Both the position numbers and the translations under genes were made by a program. Below, piece by piece: positions 43,401 through 55,400 of a stretch of DNA of 64,000 nt. The notes beneath the pieces are model-generated. The model did not search any database. It was not told the DNA's origin and was given only the letters and a program-made list of their open reading frames with translations. Location: assembly GCF_036850765.1 (NCBI RefSeq), contig NC_089490.1, positions 275,666,482 through 275,730,481 of the forward strand, written 5' to 3'. This stretch comes from Saccopteryx bilineata (Eukaryota; Chordata; Mammalia; Chiroptera; Emballonuridae). Each line of letters opens with the position of its first letter. Positions within the stretch are counted from its first letter, which is position 1.

Positions 43401-46400
43401 TTGATGTGGGATGGTACAATCCTATCATGCCTCAGTGACTTTGTATTAGAGACTTTCTTATTTTGTATATTGGATTAAAGGTTTTGATTTCTACACTATA
43501 AAATGGGGGCAGAACAGGAGCTTGCTCTCTTAGTTCCTGAGATTACCATTAGAGGAGAGAGCAGAGAGGAGAGCAGAGTAAGGCCACATGGAAGAGGCCA
43601 AGAGAAGCAACCAAGTGTTGGGCGGATAAAGTGTATTATGCTCACTTTGTTAAAGATAACACAAGGAGGCCGTCACCCAGGTGATATTAATGTGTGTTGA
43701 AAATCCTTGTAGCCTGGGGCTTGGTTTTGGGATTAAGCCTTTCCCACCCTTTTTGATGTGGGGTGGTACAATCCAATCATGCCTCAGAGAAGTGACTTTG
43801 TATTAGGGACTTCCCTACTTTGTATATTGGATTAGAGGTTGTGAAGCTACAATATAAAATGAGGGCGGAACGAGAGTTGGCTCTTGGTTCCTGAGATTAG
43901 AAGAGAGAGCAGAGGAGAGCAGAGAAAGGCCACATGGAGGAGGCCAGGAGAAGCAGCCAAGATGGCGGAGTGCTGAGTGAGATGCCAGTTTGTGTAGAGT
44001 TTGTATCTGGGATAAGGAAGGAGATGGGGAACAGAGGTGAATAAGTCTGGTGAGCTAGAAACCTTTGATTCTAGGAAACTTGGATAAGTCAGTAGCTTTG
44101 TGAGCACTGAATGTGACTGGGTTTTGGAGCCCAGTGTGTATTTTTACTTGCCCGCCGGGTGCAAAGCTAGAATTAAAGACTATGGCCCACCAGTTTTTGG
44201 CTCCGCTGTTTCTTTGCCGACTGTCCGAATCCATTGCGAACCTGCATGGACCAGAAGGCTGCTGTGATAGTGGCTCTGGCCCTGGCTCCTGGCTTTACAC
44301 CAAGATAGCGGAGTGTTGAGTGAGAAGCCAGTTTGTGCAGTTTGTGCAGGGAGAAGGAAGGAGATGGGGAACAGAGGTGAATAAGTCTGGTGAGCTAGAA
44401 ACCTTTGATTCTAGGAAACTCGGATAAGTCAGTAGCTTTGTGAGCACTGAATGAATGGGTTTTGGAGCCCAGTGTGTGTTTTTACTTGCCCGCCAGGTGC
44501 AAGCTAGGATTAAAGATGATGGCTCATCAGTTTTTGGCTCCGTTGTTTCTTTACCGACTGTCCGAATCCAATGCGAACCTGCATGTGAATGGCCACGATG
44601 GTGGCTCCTGGCGTTACACTAAACAAACTACTATTAAATCTAAGTACTTCCCAATAACTTTAAGATGATTCCCATTTTAAGAGATTTTCAACTTCTGACT
44701 TATTTCCTTTTCTCAAAGTGGGGGCAATGCTTGTTCCCCACAGTTCCTAGATGGAAGGGTGACTGAGTGCAAATGAAACAACTGTGGGAAAAGGCATTTG
44801 AATACCTGGACTGCTGTAATTGAGATGCCCTGGGCTGTGGGTCATGACAGGTGGTGAATATGTCAGTCCAGCAGGTGTGCCACCCTTTTACTGTCTGCAC
44901 CTGACCTTGCATCCCCAAGTGACCCTTCACTGGGAAAAATGGGCTGGTGTCTACTTTGGTCCTTGAGCTTCTGCTGTTCCTCCATCTAGATGAAGGCTCA
45001 AATGAAAGCTATGCCTGGAAGCTACCCTGTCCACCCCAATTCTGGCTCCTATTTGGCCCAAGTCAAAGGAAAACCATTCTGACAACAGCTGCGTGGATTT
45101 CCAAGGGAAAAAGTAAAAACTAAAGGGAACAACACAGAAGGAGAAAGACAACCAGAAAGCCACCAGGAGGGAGCAGAGTGCTCTGCTCTGGAAGGCTGCT
45201 GCCTCTGGAGATCTGGCTGCGAAAGACCTGTGCTCTGTCCTGGGAGCCAGGAGTGCTGGTCCACCGGGGTCCCCAGGTTTGGGGGAGTGTAGAGGTCCTG
45301 AATAGGAACTTACAACTGGACAGAGCCCGTGCCCTGAGGCAAAGGCCACTGTGGCTTTACTGACAAAAGTACTGAACACAGTACTGTGCTGTACACAGCA
45401 CAATAGGGATAAAATTAGCAATTCTGATTAATCAATAGGTGGGGAAATTTGAGCTACCTCGCTTACCCTTTAATCTGCTGTAAAGTAGTTCCGCTTCCTG
45501 ACTTCCTCATTCTTGTCCCTGTTTCTATTGTATGTATCCATAAATACCCACAAAGACTCAGAGTCCGTCCTGTCATGAAAGCTGTATAGGGGATTGTGAA
45601 GCAGTCTCCTGTAGGTCCCTCCATGCATGGCATGTGCTCTCTGAGGAGGACCTCTTCTTCCCTCCTGTAGCTCTGAAGGCATAGCCAGCATTGCCTGAGC
45701 CTGCCTTTTCTCCTCCTGACTTTGGCTGCGGCATCAGGGTCACAGCGTTCCTCTTCAAGGCCAGAGATAGGAGAACAAGAGAACTGTGTCATCTTTTATA
45801 GGGCCATTTCAGGTTATGGCCACCTTTCTGGCATTCACGGAGACAAAGAGAGGTAAACCTCCTAAGGACCTTTATGAATGCCTTTTCCAGGTTCCCCCAG
45901 GGTACCGTATTTCCCCATGTATAAGATGTAACTTTTTTTTGAAAAATTTTGCATCTAAAAACTGGGTGCGTCTTATATAGTGGTTATAGATTATTTTGCA
46001 TTTGACAATGATGAGGAGTTTTATGAATTTTATGATGACTAAAATGAGTTCAATAACTCATGTAATACATTTTTTTTTTCAAATTTCAGGCCCCCAAATT
46101 AGGGTTGTTCTTACACACATGGGAGTGTCTTATAAATGGGGAGATACGGTATACACTGGAGAAACCTGTGTAACTGAGAGCATTGATGATGGGTCCCCAC
46201 CATTAACACAAATAAGCCTCGGGCTGCAGCATCTACCTGCAACCCAAGTGTGGGGGGCTTGAACAAGGGTATTTTTCTAAGTAAATCAGAATGGAGCCTG
46301 ACCTGTGGTGGCGCAGTGGATAAAGCATTGACCTGGAAATGCTGAGGTCGCCGGTTTGAAACCCTGGGCTTGCCTGGTCAAGGCACATACGGGAGATGAT

Positions 46401-49400
46401 GCTTCCAGCTCCTCCCCCCTTCTCTCTGTCTGTCCTCTCTCTCTCTCTCTGTCTCTCCCTCTCCTCTCTAAAATGAATAAATAAAAAAAAGAAAGGTAAT
46501 AAATCAGAATGACGTTTCTAGAATCTGTTTTAATATAGACTAAGGATTTGCAAACTTTTTTTTAGAAAGGGGCGAGATATAAACTTTGTGAGCCAACAGA
46601 CAAAATAGAGGGTATTGCATAGGTTTTTATAACAAAAATTTTCAAAAAAATTTATTGAAAAAATTCAAAAGACTATAATTTCTCAATATAGTTTTTGTCA
46701 TGCAGGTATAATGAAAAGGATGGAATTCTCCTTTTAGTGGTGGATGACATTTCACTTCATTGGGCTTCCGAGTGTTCCCTATTAAAAAAAGGCAAAAAAA
46801 TCTTTTAGTGCTGATCTTCAATGAGATATTATCTTAGAGAATGTCTTTTCACACAGGTAGGCACTGCCAAATATTGATATCAGTCCATGAGCTTATTATT
46901 TTAATTGAGCTTATTCATTGCTTGAAAGGCATTTATGAAATTCTATTAGATTATTCCCTTGATATTTGCCTTTTAGTGTGTCATTACTTTGTAGATTAAT
47001 ATCTCCCAAAGATTAGGTGATAACTCCTCAAATGCACAGTTAAATGATTTTTGAAATATGAAGTTCAGGTTCAAAAAAGTGAAGTTTGAATTTAGAAATT
47101 TCATTAACTGCAAATTTCTTTAAAAATGGAGACATCACCCTCCTTTTCAAAAAATTTTAACTGCATAAAAAGTATATAAAGCAGCTTGATGTGAGTTGCA
47201 AGTCAAACAATGTCAGTTGTCATTGAAATGCCTTTAACAGTATACTGTATTTCCCCATGTATAAGATGCACCCTTTTCCAAAAAATTTGGGGTCTAAAAA
47301 ATGGGTGTGTCTTAGATAATGGTGTGGCATTTCAAATGCCATAGATGGAACTGAGGACGAGGCAATATATGAAGACAGTGATTCGTCATCAGACACAGAT
47401 GAGGACAAACTAATGGATGGGAGTTTTGACAGTGATGAGTTTTATGAATTTTATGATGAATAAAACATGAGTTCAATACTTTATGTAATACGTTGTTTTC
47501 AAATTTTGGACCCCATAATTAAGGTGTGTCTTATACCTGGAGAAATATGGTAAGTTTTGCACATAAATGGTGGTTTTCCTATAATTTTGGGTTGAATTCA
47601 CAAAGAAACATGATCAAGTCTGTAGCAAAACTAATTTCCAAAGCCCTTTAAAATTAAGTGGGTGAGGACAGTTTTTTTCATTAAAATGTTTTTTGTCTCA
47701 GGTTTGAGCTCAAAATAGAGTGACGTCTGGAGGGAATGTCAAATTCATTGTTGACCCTGTTGGTTCAGTCACATGCAATAGATTGTTCTGGAAAGTACTT
47801 GTTGATACAGGGACTAGCATTAAACAGCATACATCTTCACAAGTTTTGTAAATGCAAAATGGGTACATTTTTCTGTTCCACACATTTTTACCACCATTCA
47901 TTGTAACACTTAACAGATTCCATCTGGATTGTACAGAATTTGTGTTTTCTCAACTTCTTTGGAAATGTGCTGACCTCCAGCTCTACGCAGACCATTTTGA
48001 GAGCCTCATTTCTCGGTCATATCAACCTCGGCATTGACTCCTAGATAAACAGCTAAGTAGTATCAGTAACATCCGTGGACCCAACAAGAGCCAAGGAAAA
48101 CCGCTCACTCAGTCTTCTGCCTTGTTTTTTAACTGACTCTTGGCATTGCTCCTGGTGTCCCAACTCCTTACGCAGCTGCTCTCACAGAAAGGGTAGTCAT
48201 ATTAAACAAGTTTGTGTCCTCCAGACATGCTCCTTTGGCTGCTACTGCAGCTAATTAAATCCCCAAAAGTGTATGGCTTTCCTTGCTTGACTAACTAGTG
48301 AGCCACTAGGTTATTTCCTGTGGTTTTGGCCTCATTTTCATTTCTTCTGTAAAGAAATTCTGTGATGAGATTCTGTTTTAAATTCTCAATTTTTCTGACC
48401 TTTCCTGTGAGTTGGGGACACTCTGATGAACGGGTAGTCTGATAATGCCAACCTCTAGTATGTTCTTTTGGCATAACTGTCATGTCATGCATACCAAAGA
48501 ATGCTTTGGCATCTGCAATAATGTCCACAGTCCACTGTGCCTTCAAAGTTGAAGAGTTCACTTGTCTTGATGTGATGGGTATTGCTGATAATGAAATAAG
48601 TTAAATGTGTGATACAAGAATATGCATGACACCTGAAACACTATCACGGTGATTGGCAGTGCAGCAAGCAGCCACACAAAGGGATGAAATTGCCATGTAT
48701 AGGCTCTGTCACAGCTACTCAAGTCTGCAGGTATAGCTGCAGAACAGCCATAGACAGTGTATATATACACAGGTGACCAGGCTGTGTTTGAAAATCACTT
48801 TATTTACAGCCACTGAAACTTGAATTTCATATACTTTTCATGTGTCATGAAATATTCTTCTGATCCCCACACTATTTAAAATTCTTAGCTCACAGGCTAT
48901 ACAAAAACAGGTGGTAGACTGGATTTGCTGACACCCAGTCTAAGCTCAGGTTGCTACACAGCCCAGGACATTAGTGACAGAGGAGGAAAGGAGTGTGAGG
49001 GGAAACAAGACGTTTGCATTCCCCCTTTACAAGGTTCCAGCCAGTGTTTGCCAGCCTTCAGAATTCAGCCCTTGAGACTGAATTGGGAGAACAATCAGAC
49101 ACAAGCCGCCCTCCATGGTTCTCATACCTGGGAGGGAAGTATTAACTACATTTGCAGAATGTTTCCTCAGAGTTGCTTAACACTTCATTCATCTATAATT
49201 TAGAAGCGTGTGCATCCTCTTTTTTTCATAAGTTTCTCATTTTTTGTTTTTATATGTTTTTCTCTTTAAACCTAAGCCATTGTGGTATAGCAGAAGAGCA
49301 TGGTTTTTGAATTACCCAGATTGATACACTCACCACTTATTAGTCCTGTGACCTTGAACAGATTACATAACCACTTCGAGTCTTAATCTCATCTTCTGTG

Positions 49401-52400
49401 GAGTGTGTGTAAAGTGTGTGCTTTGTAGGTAGATGCGAGGCCTTAGAGGGGATAGGTGCTTAGTGAGGGAGACTCATGTGTGATGCTGATGGATGATGAA
49501 ATGGTGTCCCCAGGTTACTGCTCAGACTAGAACGAGCTATGGGTTTTAGGATAGTGGAGATTTTGATAGCCTTGAAACCTTCAGTTTTCTCTAACTTAAC
49601 AAGTGTCTCTTTCACATTCTGTACAATGAAAATTCGGGTTTGTGCACTATGATGTACATTATTGAAACATGGTTAATTTTTTACCTAGAAATTGTGCCTT
49701 AATAGAGTAAATCAGATAAGTGTCATTGAGAATGACTTTTGTACAGGGAAGCAAGATTAAAACCGCAAGACACTTAAAATAGAATTGCACAAATATATTC
49801 TTTATTGTTTTTATTTTTATTTGTTTCTGTTTCTTGTTTCCTAAGGTCCTTGATTTTCCCATTTCTTATCCGAGGAGGGAAGCCAATACCATTGTACTCA
49901 TGTGTAATGGCATTCGCTTTCTGTACCTATAATGGCTACATGCAAAGCAGATATTTAAGCCAATATGCAGTGTATGCTGATGACTGGCTCACTGACCCTC
50001 GATTTCTAACAGGTGGGTGACCTTAGTGATACACTTCATCATTTCAGTTATCACTTCAGTTTCCAAGTCCCAGTGTTTCCAGTTAGAAAGCCCTCACTTT
50101 TTTGTGTGTGTGACAGACAGAGTGAGAGAGGGACAGAAAGACAGGAAGGGAGACAGATGAGAAGCATCAATTTTTCATTGCAGCACCTTAGTTGTTCCTT
50201 GATTGCTTTCTATAAGTGCCTTGATCAAGGCAGGGGTAGCTACAGCAGAGTGAGTGACCCCTTGCTCAAGCCAGCAACCTTGGTCTCAAGCCAGTGACCT
50301 TTGGGTTCAAGGCAGCCACTGTGGGGTCATGTCTATGATCCAGGCTCAAGCCAGCGGCCCCACGCTCAAGCTGACGACCTCAGGGTTTCGAACCTGGGTT
50401 CTCCGCATCCCAGTTAGACATTCTATCCACTGCATCACTGCCTAGTCAGGTAAGTCCACACTTCTTGAGAGAGCAGAACAGTCCGATGGTTGGTGACCTA
50501 GCTGCCAGTAGTGGGGAGGGGTAGGGCTGGAGTTCCCCGGGGAGAGTCAGGCTGTCCCACTGTCCCAGCAGCTGGACATGATGCAGGTGCATATCATCTG
50601 CGCCCACCCAGACACTGAAAGTGCCTTGAGGCGAGCTTACCTGTAGCAATGAGCAGCGGGAGGACTGAGGAAACTCGGCCTCTAACTGGCCATGTTACCT
50701 AAGGCAGCCGTGCACCTCCTGCAGTTTGTCCTGGACGGTGAGGAGAAAGTCTGACTGCCTCTGCTTCCAACAAAGCAGTTAGATATTTATGAGTACACTA
50801 AGTTGAGTAAACTTTTACATTTGGGAAGTTCTGAAATTTTAAAATTTTTATCAATTACCGTAAATTAATGTACCTTTCCAAGTTCTAATTATAACTGAGT
50901 TCTGAGCAAAACTGGAAATAAAATAGTAGCCATCAAAAATATTTGCAAGAGCATTAAAAATAGATGATCTTGGGGCTCTTGGGTATAAGAAGATTCTTTT
51001 ATATGTTTATGTAGTTTGTCCTCCTAGATGTAGGGAAAACATCTAGCACATTCAGATGTAACTTGCCCACATAGCTGCATACTATGAGATATGAAATTTT
51101 GCCTCCAAGTTTTAAGCTACCCTTCCCCTAAGCTCCACAAAGTTACCTAACATTTCATTTGCTTTTGTGTCTGTATAAATTCTAACATTTTATAGTACTT
51201 TGTTGTTGATGATGAACTACTTTTACATTTCTCAGTCATAGTTTTTGCTGTGAATTAAAATTTTATTTCCAGGGCAGTGTCCTGGTCATACCTAAGAATT
51301 CTTACTAGGAAGGATCTGCTTCCTCATTTATCAAAGGAAAGATGGATGAGAAAGTTTCTCAAAATTCTCTTCTGGCCTGGCTGTGGTGGTGCAGTGAATA
51401 GAGTGCTGACCTGGAACGCTGTGGCACTGTGGAAACCCTGGGCTTGCCCAGTCAAAGCATATACGACAAGCAACCGATGAATGAAGTAACTACTGCTCAT
51501 CCCCATCCCCTGTAAAATAGTCAATAAGTACAATCTTTACCTATTAAATTTAAAAATAAATGTCAATATTCTCCCTGCCTACCTAGCCTTTAAAAAAAAT
51601 CCTTTTCAAGCTCCACAAATTTTTGCCTCCATGAAACACTAAACTCTTATATTGTTTGTAAACTATCCCCAAATACCTTCTTGATTTACCTGCTTTTAGA
51701 CAACCTGATTATTTTTTGCCCCAACTAGTAGAAGCAGGAGAAAGAACAGGCTTGGCCATCAGCCAGGAGCTGCCCGCAAACGTGCCTTAGGCTTCCCAAA
51801 CATCCTAGGAAGGGTAGAAAGTAGGCCCTTTCACAGGAGAAAGGGACAATCAGAGGGTTAAGCGACTGGCCCACGATCTAAATTGAATAAATAGCGGAAC
51901 AGGGTTTCCAAAAGTAGGTAAGGAAGAACAAGAGGAAAGGATTTTATTTTTAAATCTAAAAGATAGGGGGTTTGCCTGATCAGGCAATGGCGCAGTGGAT
52001 AGAGTGTCCGACTGGGATGCCAAGGACGCAGGCTCGAGACTCTGAGGTTACCAGCTTGAGCGCGGGCTCATCTGGCTTGAGCAAAAAGCTCACCACCTTG
52101 GACCCAAGGTCGCTGGCTCAGGCAAGGGGTCACTGGCTCTGCTGAAGGCCCGTGGTCAAGGCACATATGAGAAAGCAATCAATGAACAACTAAGGTGTCA
52201 CAGCGAAAAACTGATCATCTCTCTCCGTTCCTGTCTGTCTGTCCCTATCTATCCCTCTCTCTGACTCTCTCTCTGTCCCTGTAAAAAAAAAAAAAAGATA
52301 GGGGGTTTAATGTTCATTTGTGATTCTCACAGGAATCATTTCTATAATGAATTGTTTGAATAATTTTGATGAACAACAACAAAATGAATGAATTGTTTGT

Positions 52401-55400
52401 TCTGTGAATTTGAATATTACTGTATTTCCCCATGTATAAGACACTTCCATGTATAAGACGCACCTTAATTTTGGGGCCCAAAATTTGGGGAAAAAAATAT
52501 ATTACATAAAGTTATTGAACTCAAGTTTTATTCATCATAAAATTCATTAAACTCCTCATCACTGTCAAAACTCTCATCCATTAGCTTATCCTCATCTATG
52601 TCTGATGACGAATCATTGTCTTCAACAAAGCGTAAAAATAATCGCGAAAAGGTGGGAAATGCAAGTAAAAAATGTACAACCACTGTATAAGACTCACCCA
52701 GTTTTTAGACCCCAAAATTTTCGGCGGAAAGGTGCGTCTTATACATGGGGAATATGCTATTTAAAATAGCTCTGCAGATGCCTTGGAAGCTGGTATAAAA
52801 TTTAAGGCATCAATAAATTATATACAGACCTCTTGGCTTCTTTGCAATTGAGCAGAAGGAATTGAAAATGAGAGATAAATACCAATTGGGAAACAAACTC
52901 TAGGTTTTTCTTTTTACGTTATATTTATTTCATAGACTTTATAGTTTTTGTAAAAAAAACAAACATGAAACTATGTGAATAATTAATTGTTACATCTGAT
53001 TCTTACCACAAAGAGCTAAGCAAATAATAATGATAACCTAACAAAAATTTTCCAGAGCAGTACAAGTCGTTAATCTCAAAGATTTTAAGATCCCAGCACT
53101 GGAAGTAAATATTTAGCTTAGATGAGCAGAAATACTAGTTTCCCTGCCAATCCAGGCAGTAAAGGGAGCTTGTCTCTTAAAAGAGGAATAAAATAAGCAT
53201 GGACTTTTGAGAACATGATTCTTTCTGGAACCTCAAACTGGGCACCACATCACTTAGCAGTGACTTACGGAAATGCAAAAAAAAAAAAAAAAAGGTGACG
53301 TAGCTATAAATTTACAGATTCGATAACTAACTTATAAAACATATTACCAAATTTGGTACAAAGTGTTTAGAAAGAAAGCACCCTAAAGTGGAATCAGAAA
53401 GAGGAATTCTTGAGACCTTTACCATAGACCAGAGTGCTTTATGTGTCCTTGTTGTAACTCAAAAGAACTACTACTGCCATTGTGATGACCAGTGAGTAAT
53501 TAATAATAATGTTATTCCAAGTGTACATTTCTTTCATACCACCATAAAACAACATCTGCCTTTCACATTTTTTAAATATCTCAGAACAATCAAATTAAAA
53601 TTTTTATCAAGTCATTTCTTTCAGAAAACAATATTTTGCCTTTTCTTGTTGGATTGATTGATGTGATACTAATAAGTCTCCTATAAGTGATGACAAACCT
53701 CTGAAGATTTTTAGGAATGGGAAGGAAAGCATTCAAGAAGGTATGGGGTTCAGGAAGAGCGTGCAATGGCAGCAGATTTTGTTGAGAGCTGAGGCAGACG
53801 AACAGACTCTAGGAGTGCTATCTGATGAGTGAGCAGGAAGTCACCCTGCGGGAAGCCATGGATGTGCATGAGAATGTTCAAATAAGGCTATAAAGAAGAG
53901 AGAAGGGTGGGATTTGCTGGGAAAGCACCCCTGCAGGGCTCTGTGTGTATCATGACAGGGCACACCTTGAGGTGTCGCCTCTCCTCTTACTGAAGTGGCA
54001 GTGATGCCTCATAGTTTTTATGACTGTAAATCATATTTCTAATCATTCCAGTCATTCTGAAAACAGATGTGGTCATTAGGTGAAACTATTTTGACTAGAT
54101 CAGACAATTAATATTATTAGAAAAACAAAACCCAATTGACCATACCTGAGAGCAATAATTCTTTCTAATAAAGAACAATATTATAATGATTTTAACTATC
54201 AATTAGTGCTTATATATTATACTGAAGGACTACAGTGATTCTGTTTACTCAGGCATAGGTTTGTAATTTTGTAGTCTTTCAACCATAATACTTTTGTGTA
54301 TTTTTTTCCTTCAGGTTTTGTCCTGTGGTTACTAGGCATGCTGATAAACATTCACTCAGATCACATCCTAAGGAATCTCAGGCAGCCAGGGGAGACTGGA
54401 TACAAAATTCCAAGGGGTATGTTGTGAAAATGGAGAATTCATTCCAAAATTGCATTGCATGACTCCTTGCTGTTTTTGTTTTGCCAACTCTAATAACTAA
54501 AATATGGTATGTATTAGATTTCAAAGTGAGCCATTAGTATTAATAGCAGTCACTATGATTATTGTTTAATTAAAATGATGAATTCTGGCCAATTGAATGG
54601 TTATTAACCAGAAAGAAATCTCTAGTGCTCTCTGTTTGGAAAGAGAGAGTATGGGGAAGAATTTAGGGTTTTCAAGGGATGTTTAAAACTTCATTTTTAA
54701 AAATACTATAGAATGAATACCTTGACTGACCCTCCCTTTGAAAACAATTAAAAATGTTTTATGAAATTTGGCGAAGGGGGGCTCAAGTTTCTTTATCTAT
54801 AAAATGGAGATGATAAAATCTACTTTCTTGACTTAGCTAAGAGCTATTATATATTATTTCCCATAACATATAAAGGGCTAGCCTGACCAGGTGGTGGCAC
54901 AGTGGATGGAGTGTCGGACTGGGACGCAGAGGACTCAGGTTCAAAACCCCAAGGCCACCAGCTTGAGCCCAAGGTTGCTGGCTAGAGAAAGCGGTCATTC
55001 AGCCTGCTGTAGCCCCCTGGTCAAGGCACATATGAGAAAGCAGTCAATGAGAAACTAAGGTGCCGCAACAAAGAATTGATGCTTCTCATCTCTCTCCCTT
55101 CCAGTCTGTCTGTCCCTCTCTGTCTTTCTCTATCTCTGTCACACAAAAAAATAAATAAGTAAAATTTTAAAAATTAGAAAAAAACATATAAAGGGGCTGA
55201 TATTAAGTCAATAAGAAAAACTCAATCAAACCACTAGATGCTCAACATCAAGAAAAACCTCTATCTACCCTTTTCATCTTATTTTCAGCTACTTCCTGGC
55301 ACAGTTTCAGTATACCAAATTATCCTAGTCCGTATTCTCTTTAATTTGGCTCTGTACTTCATGGTCCAGTGCTTTGCTGTCACTGGATGAAATTTTTAAA

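Noticed and set aside
43237..44618. A full provirus with two LTRs at copies B and C
   Set aside because: The 0.7 kb inside copy B is only another LTR with its own duplication. No retroviral coding sequence is present between the ends.
45463..45792. 109-codon minus-strand frame with Cys and Arg-rich parts
   Set aside because: No domain, no splice signals and no start context were recognised. It is probably chance or a decayed repeat.
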